Positions 43,064 to 53,912 of a stretch of DNA of 64,000 nucleotides are shown here, piece after piece. Both the position numbers and the translations under genes were made by a program. The notes below the pieces were generated by a model. That model was not told the DNA's origin. It did not search any database and saw only the letters and a program-made list of their open reading frames with translations. Origin of the DNA: Bacteroidota bacterium (lineage in GTDB: Bacteria > Bacteroidota > Bacteroidia > NS11-12g > UBA9320); assembly GCA_002746305.1 (NCBI GenBank), contig NVWV01000002.1, positions 169,737 through 233,736 on the forward strand. The letters are read 5' to 3'. Each line of letters opens with the position of its first letter. Position 1 is the stretch's first letter.

Positions 43064-46000
43064 CTATCTCAACAGATGAATCTCACCATTGAAGTAGTAC
43101 CATTGAGTTTGTTTTGGATTGGTAAATCTTACCATATAAACATATACCCCTTGTTGTGCAGGCTCCCCATTATAGGTGCCGTCCCATCGATTATTTACAT
43201 CTTCTGAGTGAAATACCTTTTCGCCCCATCTATTGAAGATATCCATGGTCATTTGTGCCACACCTTGAGTCAATCCTCCTAAACCATAATCATCATTTAT
43301 CATGTCTCCATTTGGACTAAATGCTGAAGGAATATGAACAAAGAGGTCTGCATTCACATATATAACCTTAGAAATCACATCTTCACATCCATTGCCATTC
43401 ACAATATCTAAAGTCACAACATAATTTCCTGAATCCAAAAACGAATGAGTAATAGTCTTACCTGTATAAGATCCTCCATCACTCGTAGACCAATTCCAAT
43501 CAATGGCATCGTCCGAAGAAGCGTCTGAGAAGGTCACAAACTCTGTTATATTACTAGGATCCTCAGGTGAAAATGTAAAATCAGCTATTGGTCTCCCATT
43601 TACGATAATTAAGCTTTCAAAAGTTAAAGAATCAACGCAGCCTTGGTCTGATTCCCCAATCACTTTAATGGTATAAGAACCAGGTAAATTATAGGTGTAT
43701 TCCGTTAAGTCTCCTTCGCTAGTAGAACCATTCCCCCAATCCCATGTATATTTTGAAATACTCCCACTTGAAATTGTTGAATTATTCTCAATTGCAATAT
43801 TAAATGGAACACATCCTTCCAATGAATCCAATACAATAGTTATTTCCGGCAAGGGATTAATCACCACCATTTGTTCAACTGAATCTGTACAATTATTTAT
43901 TGTATTCCCTGTTAAAATCTGTTTTACGGTATAACTTCCTACTGCTGGGAAAGTATAGTTTACCGATGTACCACTAAAACTATTTCCATCAATTTGCCAT
44001 TGAGTACTTGAGATACCGCCAGTGACAATTGTTGCTGTGCTAGTCAAGACAGTTGATTCACCTAAACACCTCTGTGATACATTAAACCCACCAACTGGTA
44101 AAGGATCTACTGCAATAATCTTGGATGTAGTATCATTACACCCTGTGCTACTTTCTACAATTAACTCGAGTGTGGTAAATCCAACTGCTGTAATTGGAAT
44201 CATTGGACTTGCAATAGTACTTACCAGTGTGTTGTCCAAACTCCACTTGTACCCTGAAATTATATAAGGTGCACTAATTGTAGAAATGTCAATTGGAGCT
44301 AAATTTTCTTCATCGCATATTGATGAAACGGTAAAGTCCGCTACTGGTGCTACAAATGATTCAAAACTATCTAGTAAACTAACAGTACAACCATTTTGAG
44401 TCGTAACAATTAGTTCAACTGTGATAAATCCAAAAGTACTTGATGTGAAGTCAAACATGGAGTCTGTTGACGCAGAAATACCATCAATTCTCCAATCATA
44501 GCTTATGAAGCTATCAAATCCCATAATGTTTGTAGAACTTATACTCTGAAAACTCCCCATACATCCATCGCTTAGATTTAACGTTACTATTTCAGGATAG
44601 GTAATTACAATGTTTCTTGTGGTATCTGTGACGCATCCCTCATCACTGGTTGCACTTAGTGTAATGGATTTTACACCACCACTATTATACTTAACCTTTT
44701 GAAGATCTCCAGTTCCAGAAAATCCATCATCCCAATCCCATGTCAATGTATACGACCCAGAAGAGATTGTTGAAGCATCTGTAAATAAAGTACTATCCCC
44801 AAGGCATGTCTCTGATTCCACAAAATCAGGAATAACCAATGAATGTATTGTAATGTCTTGGATAAACGTGTCTCTACAAAAGCTATCTTGCTCCATTTGT
44901 AATTCTATGGTATAAACACCTGGAGTATTGAATTGACTAGTTAAATTATAGGTCCCAAAAGTATCAGGAATAGAAGTATACCAAGTTGTGTCTGTTAGCA
45001 CTCCACCATCAATTAAAGTTGTATTGATAAATGCGTTTCCAAAACCTAAGCAGGTATCATTATATGAAAACGATACCTCAAATCTGGGGTGTTTATACAG
45101 GCTATCCGAAATGGATTTGAAACATCCACTATCTGAAGTGGTTGTCAAGGAAATATAGTGCCAACCTGAATCTTGAAAATAATGAGTGCCACTTTCTGTC
45201 ATTGCACTATCCCCATCATTAAAGTCCCAAAGGTATTGATCAATCGAACCAGTGCTAATTGTAGTTGTACTACTGATAAATGACGAATCATAAAAACAGC
45301 TATTCCCCAATGTAAAACTTGGTTCAGGAAGAGGATTAATGGTCAACGAATCCTGAAAGGTATCTCTACAATAATGTTTTGTCGTCACCTCCATGAATAC
45401 ATTAAACTTACCTGTGGTGTCAAAATACTGACTTGCTGTAGTGGAGTATATAAATGGGCCTCCATCAAAACTCCATCGTGTTGTTAAAAATTCCTCAGGA
45501 CTTGGAATTGAACTATTGTCTATAAAAATAATAGTTGAACTATCACATAGATTATCATAACTAATAGATGCGTTGGGTTTATCATAAATCTTAACTTCTA
45601 TTAGCGATGAATCATAACTTGAACATCCATCAAAAGTTGGTTTATATGCATACATTTTGACCAAATATGTCCCTGTATCAAGAAATAGATGACTAGGACT
45701 TTGAGCAGTCGAAGTACTATCATCTCCAAAATCCCAAAACCAGCTTGTTGGTGTATATTCTGCAGATCCGTTAAAAACGGTAATTCTTCCTATACAATTT
45801 GATATTTCTGTGTTTTGAGCCGAATTAGAAACCTTCGCTACTGCAGTAAGGTCTTTTACATTAGCTCCTGCAGCATACCCATAACTTTCGTATCGTCCTT
45901 CTCCATATGCCGTAGCAATAAAACCCTCGTCGGCTTTCAATCTGTGATTTCCTGCGGAAACACTTAAACGAGCATAACTGTATGCTCCGTTAGCTGGCAC

Positions 46001-47239
46001 AGCAGTAAAAGTTGCCGTACTGCCATCTACCGTAAAACTGTTCTTTGCCCAAGTAGGAATTACAATATTTATATAGTGATTATCAATATCGAAATACTGA
46101 CTGGAATAAAGTGTAATATCTTTTAATGTTTGTTCCAATGGGTTTAGAATTGTCATAGATGGATCTCCAACCCTATTCCCTCCACCATCGCATTTTGAAG
46201 TTCGTTGAAACTGAGCGGCCATAATCGGTTTGTTGGAAACCAGATTTCTAATATTTGCTTCGTTTGTTATATCTCCATACTCACCTGCGTCTAAATATAT
46301 AAAATCAGGAGCTCCTGCAGCTTTAGATACTACAATTTCGGTATTATCCTCTGAAGCCAAAAACCTGAAATTATCTCCAGCTCGACCTAAAGCAGGAACC
46401 AACACAAATCGTGAACCCCAAGAAGTTGTTGGAAACATCTGTTCGAGCAAATTGTCACCAGAATTAATTCCACCACCACTGGTACATCCTCCAATTCTAG
46501 AATACGTACTCCCTGAAAATACTGCAATCGTCCTACAATTTGCACTAGAACCAGTATCTATAACTTGGATACCCGTACCTGTAAAATCCCCTGTTCCAGA
46601 GTTTGCTATACAATGATAAACTTCTCCTTCGTCTAACGTTACTTGGTATGTAGTCCCAGCAGGCAATGTTCCACCACCAGCTTTATTTATAGCTGTAGAT
46701 GGAGTGATGTTTACCTTTGTATTGTCTTTAACTGCAACTACAGCGAACACATTCTTACCTACATTTCCAAAAGTAGTTGAACTTTCTTGATAACTCATGA
46801 GGTAGTATCCCTTCCCCAAAGTTCTACTTGGCAATACGAGTGTCGCATCACTTTTATTACCTTCATAATGATGAGCATACACCACTACATTATCATTTGA
46901 CACTACTTTTACTCCCTTGCTCTGGATACAATCTGAACAACTAATATAGGCACTTGAAACAGGTATATTTACTACAGTAAGGTTATTTGCTGAAACAGTG
47001 AATGCAGTAGACCAACTTTGTCCCGGTATAGATACCGTACCACTTGTATTAGAATCGCTTGTAATGTATAGTGACATACCCGCATCCGTATCCTCAATAT
47101 GACTCATGAAAGCAAGCCAAAACTCAGTACCCTTATTGGATTTTGTTTGAGCCAGTAAATTAGTAGGACTTATGAATAAAACAGTAATTACAGGTATAAT
47201 GATTAATCTCACAATCCTGTTAAAAGAGAACTTGGTCAT
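43064..47239 (-). CDS. Large PKD-repeat surface protein with gliding-type C-terminal domain
   Basis: 1,391 residues. Signal peptide, then an IgGFc-binding-like domain (KGTEFWLAFMSHIEDTDAGM to about residue 460), then about ten PKD-like repeats with WxFDDGxxS patterns (TSWFWDFGDDSTSTAQSPSH), and a C-terminal CHU_C/gliding domain (IPSAFSPNGDMINDDYGLGG, FNRWGEKVFHSED). It should be exported by T9SS and sit on the cell surface. The IgGFc-binding domain is common in such Bacteroidota proteins without showing IgG binding. Confidence 0.9.
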   Translation of the reverse strand: MTKFSFNRIVRLIIIPVITVLFISPTNLLAQTKSNKGTEFWLAFMSHIEDTDAGMSLYITSDSNTSGTVSIPGQSWSTAFTVSANNLTVVNIPVSSAYISCSDCIQSKGVKVVSNDNVVVYAHHYEGNKSDATLVLPSRTLGKGYYLMSYQESSTTFGNVGKNVFAVVAVKDNTKVNITPSTAINKAGGGTLPAGTTYQVTLDEGEVYHCIANSGTGDFTGTGIQVIDTGSSANCRTIAVFSGSTYSRIGGCTSGGGINSGDNLLEQMFPTTSWGSRFVLVPALGRAGDNFRFLASEDNTEIVVSKAAGAPDFIYLDAGEYGDITNEANIRNLVSNKPIMAAQFQRTSKCDGGGNRVGDPSMTILNPLEQTLKDITLYSSQYFDIDNHYINIVIPTWAKNSFTVDGSTATFTAVPANGAYSYARLSVSAGNHRLKADEGFIATAYGEGRYESYGYAAGANVKDLTAVAKVSNSAQNTEISNCIGRITVFNGSAEYTPTSWFWDFGDDSTSTAQSPSHLFLDTGTYLVKMYAYKPTFDGCSSYDSSLIEVKIYDKPNASISYDNLCDSSTIIFIDNSSIPSPEEFLTTRWSFDGGPFIYSTTASQYFDTTGKFNVFMEVTTKHYCRDTFQDSLTINPLPEPSFTLGNSCFYDSSFISSTTTISTGSIDQYLWDFNDGDSAMTESGTHYFQDSGWHYISLTTTSDSGCFKSISDSLYKHPRFEVSFSYNDTCLGFGNAFINTTLIDGGVLTDTTWYTSIPDTFGTYNLTSQFNTPGVYTIELQMEQDSFCRDTFIQDITIHSLVIPDFVESETCLGDSTLFTDASTISSGSYTLTWDWDDGFSGTGDLQKVKYNSGGVKSITLSATSDEGCVTDTTRNIVITYPEIVTLNLSDGCMGSFQSISSTNIMGFDSFISYDWRIDGISASTDSMFDFTSSTFGFITVELIVTTQNGCTVSLLDSFESFVAPVADFTVSSICDEENLAPIDISTISAPYIISGYKWSLDNTLVSTIASPMIPITAVGFTTLELIVESSTGCNDTTSKIIAVDPLPVGGFNVSQRCLGESTVLTSTATIVTGGISSTQWQIDGNSFSGTSVNYTFPAVGSYTVKQILTGNTINNCTDSVEQMVVINPLPEITIVLDSLEGCVPFNIAIENNSTISSGSISKYTWDWGNGSTSEGDLTEYTYNLPGSYTIKVIGESDQGCVDSLTFESLIIVNGRPIADFTFSPEDPSNITEFVTFSDASSDDAIDWNWSTSDGGSYTGKTITHSFLDSGNYVVTLDIVNGNGCEDVISKVIYVNADLFVHIPSAFSPNGDMINDDYGLGGLTQGVAQMTMDIFNRWGEKVFHSEDVNNRWDGTYNGEPAQQGVYVYMVRFTNPKQTQWYYFNGEIHLLR

Positions 47240-47309
47240 ATCTACAATAAGTTAATCCTCAAATAACGGATATATTTAGACAAACAACACTTTAACAAAT
47301 GTCATTTTT

Positions 47310-48764
47310 TCACACCTTCCTCCAAAACGCTGGTGTCAGTAAAATTAGGACTGTAAATAGTTCTAGTCTCCCAAGCAACATAAGAAATGACATAAACAGT
47401 TTTGCTCCATCTCTAAACCCATGAAAGTTATGTTCAGGATTGACACCTCCAATACCCGGTCCTATATTCCCTAAACAAGCAATACTTGCCCCAACAGCAG
47501 TTACTATATCCGTACCATAAGCCGATATAATGAGTGCTCCAAAAATAAAAATAAATGTATATATAAAGAAAAATGCAAGCACATTGTTGACTATCTTCTG
47601 ATCTACTGATCTTTCATTTAGGCGAACTGGAATCACAGCTCTAGGATGAAGTATTCTTTTAAACTCAGCATATCCATTTTTAAAAATAATCAGGTGTCTT
47701 ACTATTTTAACTCCTCCTGCAGTTGACCCAGCACTACCTCCTGTGAACATCAGAAAAATAATAAGCATGTAAGCAAATGAAGCCCATATTGCATAATTTG
47801 AAGTAGAAAATCCAGTAGTTGTAACTATTGAGACTACTTGAAACATACTATGTCTAAAGTTTGATTCAAATCCTAAATCAGGCGAGTTGCACCATAATAT
47901 TCCTGTTATTACTACGGTGAATGTAGCTACAATTCCAAGATAGGTCTTAAACTCTTCATTGCCATATACCTTGGCAAAGGCTCCTTTCAAAATGAAATAA
48001 ATCATACTAAAGTTAACCCCACCTACTAACATGAATGCTGTAACTATATACTCAATGGACGGGGAATCAAAAGCAGCAATACTTGCATTTTTAGTAGAAA
48101 ACCCTCCAGTACTCATTGTTGTGAAAGAATGATTTACTGCATCTAACCATGACATACCCGCTAGTTTCAGCATAATAGTTTCAAAAACAGTAAGTAAAAC
48201 ATAAAGTATCCATAACCTTTTGGCTGTATCCGTTATCTTAGGATGAATTTTTGCCGAAGAAGGTCCTGGAGATTCTGCCGCAAATAGTTCCATCCCTCCA
48301 ACTCCAAACAGGGGTAGTATAGCGACGGTAAGTACTATAATGCCCATACCTCCTATCCATTGGGTCATACTACGCCAGAGCATTATACCATTAGGCAAAG
48401 CTTCTATGTCGTTAAGAATAGAGGCACCTGTGGTTGTGTATCCTGAAAATGTTTCAAAAATTGCATTTGGAATGGATGTAATTTCTCCACTAATGAGAAA
48501 TGGAAGTGCTCCAGAGAGTCCTAGTATAATCCAACCCAAAGAAACGATGATATAACCATCTCTTTTGGAAAGTTCTTTTTTAACCTTTCTTGTAAGCCAC
48601 CAAGCCAGAATACCTAGGTTGCAAGTTATAGCTGAAGAAGTCAACAGTGCAGTAAAATCGCCAGAATCCGTTATATAGCTAACAGGAAGAATAAGTGCCA
48701 TAAATAGACCATTGAATAGCATGAGCATACCCAAAATATGTATTATAGCTTTGAAATTAAACAT
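47310..48764 (-). CDS. trkH: Trk-type potassium uptake membrane subunit TrkH
   Basis: 484 residues with the SKT-family fold: filter segments SGYTTTGASIL, TTGFSTSNYAIW, GASIACLGNIGPGIGG, and multiple spans. It forms the K+ channel-like pore and is gated by TrkA. It starts 5 bp after trkA on the same strand, a standard operon. Confidence 0.95.
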   Translation of the reverse strand: MFNFKAIIHILGMLMLFNGLFMALILPVSYITDSGDFTALLTSSAITCNLGILAWWLTRKVKKELSKRDGYIIVSLGWIILGLSGALPFLISGEITSIPNAIFETFSGYTTTGASILNDIEALPNGIMLWRSMTQWIGGMGIIVLTVAILPLFGVGGMELFAAESPGPSSAKIHPKITDTAKRLWILYVLLTVFETIMLKLAGMSWLDAVNHSFTTMSTGGFSTKNASIAAFDSPSIEYIVTAFMLVGGVNFSMIYFILKGAFAKVYGNEEFKTYLGIVATFTVVITGILWCNSPDLGFESNFRHSMFQVVSIVTTTGFSTSNYAIWASFAYMLIIFLMFTGGSAGSTAGGVKIVRHLIIFKNGYAEFKRILHPRAVIPVRLNERSVDQKIVNNVLAFFFIYTFIFIFGALIISAYGTDIVTAVGASIACLGNIGPGIGGVNPEHNFHGFRDGAKLFMSFLMLLGRLELFTVLILLTPAFWRKV

Positions 48765-48769
48765 AGAGG

Positions 48770-50110
48770 CTAGCCGAAGATGGCTAATGTCTTTTTAATT
48801 GCATCTGGCATTGCGAATACAACTACCTTATCCCTTGCTTCAATCTGAAACTCTTCATGTGCAATCCAAGCCATATTTTTTCTAATTATGCCAGCTACCA
48901 TTACATCTTTAGGAAGGTCTAAGTTCATAATAATGTCTTTAGTTGCCTTACTATTCTCTTGAACATTTACTTCTATAACCTCGGCATCTAAACCATGGAT
49001 CCCTGCAATATTGACAATATTTGCCTGCCTAACATGCTTAAAAATATTGTTTGCAGCTATAAGTTTTTTGTTAATTAGTGTATCGATTCCAATAGTCTGT
49101 GACAGATTTATGTAATCCATATTCTCGACCATTGCTATCGTCTTCTTTACACCATGATTTTTTGCAACCAAACAACTCATAATATTTGTTTCTGAGTTCC
49201 CTGTTACAGCGATAAAAGCATCCATTTCCGAGATATTTTCATCTTCCAATAAATGTACATCATGACCATCATCATTTATCACAAGTGTCTCTGGTAAAAT
49301 ATCCGCTAGTTCCTGACACCTTTCCGTATCCGATTCTATCAACTTCACATTCTTTTTTCGGCTTAACTTCTTAGCAGTACTATATCCAACATTTCCCCCT
49401 CCCATTATCATAACATTCTTTACCTCCAGTTTCGCCTTTCCGCACACCTCTCTTATCATATCAATTCCCTGCGGCAAACACATAAAAAACACATGGTCAC
49501 CCTCTTGATACACATATTCTCCAGATGGGATTATTGGATTACCATCTCTTTCTATAGCTATGGTTTTATAGTAGTTTTCATTATTGTATTGTTGGCAATT
49601 ATCCAATGACTTGCCTAATAGCTTGGACTCCTTGGTAAGGTAGACTCCTAGCAGAGTGAGCTTTCCAAACTCAAAGTCAAATGCATTGGTAAATGAAGAC
49701 CTTCTGAGTAATCGAATAATTTCTTTTGACGCAAGTTCTTCTGGAGAAATTATCACATCAATACCTATTTTACCCAAATCTAGTCGGTCTTTTAATTTTA
49801 AAAACTCCGAGTTATGAACTCTTGCAACCGTTTTTTTAGCTCCTAGTTGTTTACCCAATGTTGCAATCGTAAGATTCGTAGTTTCTGACGATGTAACGGC
49901 TATTAGTAAATCAATGGATGATATATTGGCTTTATCCAAAATGCTTATTGAATAAGCATTACCATGAAGAGTCATTAAATCCATTTCTGACTCAGCTCGT
50001 GCTAAAATCTTGGCACGTGTATCAATCAGCACAATTGAATGTGATTCTTTTGTTAGAAGTCTTGCTAAGTGGTAACCAACTTCTCCTGCTCCTGCAATTA
50101 TTATTTTCAT
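48770..50110 (-). CDS. trkA: Trk potassium uptake regulatory subunit TrkA
   Basis: 446 residues with two RCK units: KIIIAGAGEVGYHLARLLTK at the N-terminus and KNVMIMGGGNVGYSTAKKLS at mid-protein, each a Rossmann NAD-binding fold followed by a TrkA-C domain. It binds NAD/ATP and gates TrkH. First gene of the trkA-trkH pair. Confidence 0.95.
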   Translation of the reverse strand: MKIIIAGAGEVGYHLARLLTKESHSIVLIDTRAKILARAESEMDLMTLHGNAYSISILDKANISSIDLLIAVTSSETTNLTIATLGKQLGAKKTVARVHNSEFLKLKDRLDLGKIGIDVIISPEELASKEIIRLLRRSSFTNAFDFEFGKLTLLGVYLTKESKLLGKSLDNCQQYNNENYYKTIAIERDGNPIIPSGEYVYQEGDHVFFMCLPQGIDMIREVCGKAKLEVKNVMIMGGGNVGYSTAKKLSRKKNVKLIESDTERCQELADILPETLVINDDGHDVHLLEDENISEMDAFIAVTGNSETNIMSCLVAKNHGVKKTIAMVENMDYINLSQTIGIDTLINKKLIAANNIFKHVRQANIVNIAGIHGLDAEVIEVNVQENSKATKDIIMNLDLPKDVMVAGIIRKNMAWIAHEEFQIEARDKVVVFAMPDAIKKTLAIFG

Positions 50111-50267
50111 AAAAGCGATGCAAAGGTATATTTATATCAACGAGAAAATTAAACCATCTAATATATTTAGTTTCATCACTATAGGCTCCATTGCTCATTG
50201 GGGTAAGAAAGATTCTAAGAGATCTAAAGAATAAGATAGAGAAGTAATAGAGGAGTCTTATTTAAGG

Positions 50268-50711
50268 TTACTTAGGAGCTTCTATCACCGCCATTACGCT
50301 ACGTGCTGTTGCTATTAACTTTCGATTACCATTTTCAATAGTAAACACCTTACCTGTACAGAACATCATTTTCTTTCCAGATTTCTCAACCTCACCTATG
50401 GCAATTATCTTATCACCGGATCCTGGATGGAAATAATCAACACTAATATTTGCGGTAACAGTTCCATAACCAACGGGACAAAGCGAGTATGCTGAAAAAC
50501 CCATTGTAATATCTAAGATTGTAGCGGTTACTCCTCCATGAACAAAGCCAAATTGCTGTAAGTGCTTTCTTTGAAGTGACATCTCTCCTACAATTTTACC
50601 TGGAGTTATTTCAGTAAGATCAAAACCCATAAGGTGCATAAAATGCTGCCCCTTTAGTTTTTCTTTAATATCATTCTCAAAATCGGGATTTCGTACTTCA
50701 AATTTGCTCAT
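50268..50711 (-). CDS. PaaI-family hot-dog thioesterase
   Basis: About 147 residues from ATG 50711. Hot-dog fold with FGFVHGGVTATILDITMGFS, the HGG-type motif of PaaI thioesterases, and VDYFHPGSGDKIIAIGEVEK. It probably hydrolyses acyl-CoA; substrate unknown. Confidence 0.88.
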   Translation of the reverse strand: MSKFEVRNPDFENDIKEKLKGQHFMHLMGFDLTEITPGKIVGEMSLQRKHLQQFGFVHGGVTATILDITMGFSAYSLCPVGYGTVTANISVDYFHPGSGDKIIAIGEVEKSGKKMMFCTGKVFTIENGNRKLIATARSVMAVIEAPK

Positions 50712-50739
50712 TCTGGATAGGAGCAAATATATTATTTGA

Positions 50740-52680
50740 TTAACGTATCAAGGTTATGACGTTACTTAATTTAATCTTCTTAGCTGTTCCTTTTACTTTA
50801 AATAAATAGACTCCAAAATATTCTCCCGCAGGTAAAGCATTACCTGATCTATTATTTGTGCCATCCCAACAGTCATACAAACTGTGGCTCTCGAAAACCA
50901 GTTCGCCCCACCTATTGAAAATTTTATAGTCAACATCTAGGCATTGGGTTCTTTCTGCATCTAGTCTGAAACAAGAATTGAAGGCATCTCCATCTGGAGA
51001 AAATACATTGTAAAGTTGTATTCCTTTTTCTGCAGCTATAACATTGTCAAGGAATAAATTCATTTCAAAACTATCATTAAAAATACATTTTCCCGTGTCA
51101 CTCGTCTCCAATCTAATTGTGTATTCTCCAGCAATCTTATATTTATAAAATGACTTAAATTCGTCCTTCCAAACAGTTCCATCTCCCAAATCCCAAGTAT
51201 AGCTAGATGCTGTATTCCTACCTTCAATATTGACAATACCATTGGAAGAACATCCTTTTTTATAATTCACTTTGAAACCAGCGTCAATATGTTTGGATGG
51301 GAACACCTCTACTACAATAGAACTATCATCTGTGATATTGCATGTGTTAGTATCGTGAAGGTTTAAGGAAATAGTATAACGACCAGGTTTAGTGTACAAA
51401 TATTCCTCAATGTTCTCATTTATGGGAATAACTACTCCGTCACCCATATCCCATCTAAAGTTGGATGCACTATCGCTCTGATTATTTAGTATAACTCGAA
51501 GAGTATCGCACCCTTCCTTTTGCATAGCATCAAATTTGGCATAAATATAATTACTAGGGAGTATGTTTAAATCTTTAAAAAAACTATCTCTACATCCATC
51601 ATTAAACACAATTAATCTGACCCTGTATTTTCCAACAGAGCTATACTCCCACTTGGCGTTCTTAGTTGTAGCTTGATCATCAGTTGAATTGTAGTCACCA
51701 AAGTCCCACCTATAATGTAATGCACTACCCACACTTAAATTTTCAAAGGAAACAGACCAGTCACATGTTTTATCTGGAGCCGAAAAATTAGCTATTACGT
51801 CAAAATCACAATCTATCACATTTAACTGATAGTCTCTAAATCCTTCAGCAATTTTAACCCCATTGCGGTATTCTTCTACTTTCACGGCAACGACAAATTG
51901 TCCTGCTTCAGATGGTGTTACACGTAGCTCTCCAGTTAAACTATTTATTTGTAAAAGCACAGTACCATTCATCATATTGCGAACTCCATATTGTCCTTTC
52001 ATCAATATGTTTGCATAAGGTGGTTTACTTGCAGGAATTGGTCTTGGTTCATCTGCGGTAGCTCCTATGTAAGGAAGTATTAAGGAGTAAACCAGTGAAT
52101 CCCCATCTTTATCAAATGCTTTATGGTCAAAAACTAAAGGAGCATTGGTACATAAAAAATTGGGTGGTAGTTTTTCAAATACTGCACTGCTGTTAACCTT
52201 TACAATATTTTTTGGTGGTAACTTCACAAAAAAGGTAGCTCCAGTATTTTCTGGATTTTGAATATTTGAAATAGTCCTGTTTCTACAGCACCGCTGAAAA
52301 GCTATAATTATACCATGATCACGTGGGTTGATAATTTTGATATATGAAAATTTAAATTGCTGAACACACGCATTGGGTTCTACCTTGAGGCACTTATAAT
52401 TAACCTCCTCCACATTTAGCTGAGTAATTACATCCAGAGCGTCATTACTTATAAACTCATTAGTCTCTGCATTGAAGTAGGCAATGTTTGCTTCTTTATC
52501 TGAATTAATTGCACCTGTAGTACCGTTTATGCAATCCACATACAAAAATAAATTGATTCGATAGGTGTTTTCGGATACGTACTCATATGTGATATCTCCT
52601 CCTACAATATGAGTTGCATTTGCAATGAATACAGTTAAAATTAAACTGCAAGCCCATATGTACTTGATTAGATTTTTCAT
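50740..52680 (-). CDS. PKD-repeat surface protein with gliding-type C-terminal domain
   Basis: About 646 residues from ATG 52680, chosen because it starts the signal peptide (LILTVFIANATH). An N-terminal Ig-like region is followed by PKD-like repeats (LHYRWDFGDYNSTDDQATTK, ASNFRWDMGDGVVIPI) and ends in FNRWGELVFESHSLYDCWDG, a CHU_C gliding domain. Exported by T9SS to the surface. Shorter relative of the 43064 protein. Confidence 0.88.
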   Translation of the reverse strand: MKNLIKYIWACSLILTVFIANATHIVGGDITYEYVSENTYRINLFLYVDCINGTTGAINSDKEANIAYFNAETNEFISNDALDVITQLNVEEVNYKCLKVEPNACVQQFKFSYIKIINPRDHGIIIAFQRCCRNRTISNIQNPENTGATFFVKLPPKNIVKVNSSAVFEKLPPNFLCTNAPLVFDHKAFDKDGDSLVYSLILPYIGATADEPRPIPASKPPYANILMKGQYGVRNMMNGTVLLQINSLTGELRVTPSEAGQFVVAVKVEEYRNGVKIAEGFRDYQLNVIDCDFDVIANFSAPDKTCDWSVSFENLSVGSALHYRWDFGDYNSTDDQATTKNAKWEYSSVGKYRVRLIVFNDGCRDSFFKDLNILPSNYIYAKFDAMQKEGCDTLRVILNNQSDSASNFRWDMGDGVVIPINENIEEYLYTKPGRYTISLNLHDTNTCNITDDSSIVVEVFPSKHIDAGFKVNYKKGCSSNGIVNIEGRNTASSYTWDLGDGTVWKDEFKSFYKYKIAGEYTIRLETSDTGKCIFNDSFEMNLFLDNVIAAEKGIQLYNVFSPDGDAFNSCFRLDAERTQCLDVDYKIFNRWGELVFESHSLYDCWDGTNNRSGNALPAGEYFGVYLFKVKGTAKKIKLSNVITLIR

Positions 52681-52793
52681 GATGTCACATACATTAGACG
52701 CAAGGTAAGAATTAAAAGTTGTCAATGGCCTAATCTTAATGTCATGTTAAACGATAGGACCCATAGAAGGAACTACTGATAAAATAATCATAA

Positions 52794-53105
52794 CTAAAAA
52801 GTCAATTCCTCAAAAGCACCTCTCAACTCACCATTAGCATGTTTTTCGCCAAGCCTTTTGGTTACCTCAAGTCCCTTTTTATAAGCACTTTCTGCCTTTA
52901 CCTCTTCTCCTACCCGCTCATATAACTTGCCTATATGGTAGTAAGTTGCAAAATAATTTGGCTGGTCATTTACAAGCTTCAAAAAAATTGTAAGAGCTTG
53001 ATTATCATCGCCTAAAGCAACGTATTCTGTGGCCAATGCATAGTTTAAAAATGCATCATTTGGCGTGTCTTTTAAAAACGTTTTAATCTGTTCTATTCTG
53101 TCCAT
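52794..53105 (-). CDS. Small TPR protein
   Basis: 103 residues of TPR helices: AFLNYALATEYVALGDDNQA, YYHIGKLYERVGEEVKAESA. No signal peptide. Divergent from etfB; role unknown. Confidence 0.8.
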   Translation of the reverse strand: MDRIEQIKTFLKDTPNDAFLNYALATEYVALGDDNQALTIFLKLVNDQPNYFATYYHIGKLYERVGEEVKAESAYKKGLEVTKRLGEKHANGELRGAFEELTF

Positions 53106-53171
53106 ATCCTCCCCTTTTATTTGGTCAATATATTGTACTTTTGCACCTCAATTTTAAGAAAAAATTTTTGA

Positions 53172-53909
53172 ATGAAAATATTAGTGTGTATTAGTGTCGT
53201 ACCAGACACTACAACTAAAATTACTTTTACTGATAACGATACTCAGTTTAATAAGACTGGAGTTCAGTTCATAATAAACCCTTACGACGAATTATCCCTT
53301 ACAAGAGCATTGGAAATAACCGAGGCAAATGGAGGTTCTGTTACCGTTATTACTGTTGGAGAAGCAGATACTGAGCCTGTAATCAGAAAGGCTTTGGCCA
53401 TGGGTGCTGGTGATGCTATTCGGATAGATGCTCAACCAAAAGATGGAATGTATGTTGCTGCACAAATAGCAGAACAAGCAAAAATTGGTGGGTATGACTT
53501 TATTCTTACTGGTAGAGAATCTATTGACTACAACGGAGGTCAAGTTCAAGGTTTAATTGCGGAAATGCTTAACTGGCCTTTGATTAACGTGGTTATGAAA
53601 CTGGACGCCGAGGGTAACACCATAAAAGCTACAAGAGATATTGATGGTGGACGTGAATCTCTCAGTGTTGATTTACCAGTTGTGATCAGTGCTCAAAAAG
53701 ACCTTTGCGAACCTCGTATACCCAATATGAGAGGTATTATGATGGCACGAAGTAAACCGTTAAACGTAGTAGTAGCTTCAGATAAAAATGATTACACTAG
53801 CATAGCAAGTTATGAACTTCCTCCTGCAAAGAGCGGAGTAAAAATGATAGATGCTGAAAATGCTGAGGAGTTGATTGATATATTACATAATACAGAAAAA
53901 TTATTTTAA
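53172..53909 (+). CDS. etfB: Electron transfer flavoprotein subunit beta
   Basis: 245 residues. Start KILVCISVVPDTTTKI, the EtfB N-terminus, and later GRESIDYNGGQVQGLIAEML. With EtfA it carries electrons from acyl-CoA and other dehydrogenases to the quinone pool. etfA follows after 3 bp, a standard operon. Confidence 0.95.
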   Translation: MKILVCISVVPDTTTKITFTDNDTQFNKTGVQFIINPYDELSLTRALEITEANGGSVTVITVGEADTEPVIRKALAMGAGDAIRIDAQPKDGMYVAAQIAEQAKIGGYDFILTGRESIDYNGGQVQGLIAEMLNWPLINVVMKLDAEGNTIKATRDIDGGRESLSVDLPVVISAQKDLCEPRIPNMRGIMMARSKPLNVVVASDKNDYTSIASYELPPAKSGVKMIDAENAEELIDILHNTEKLF

Positions 53910-53912
53910 GAG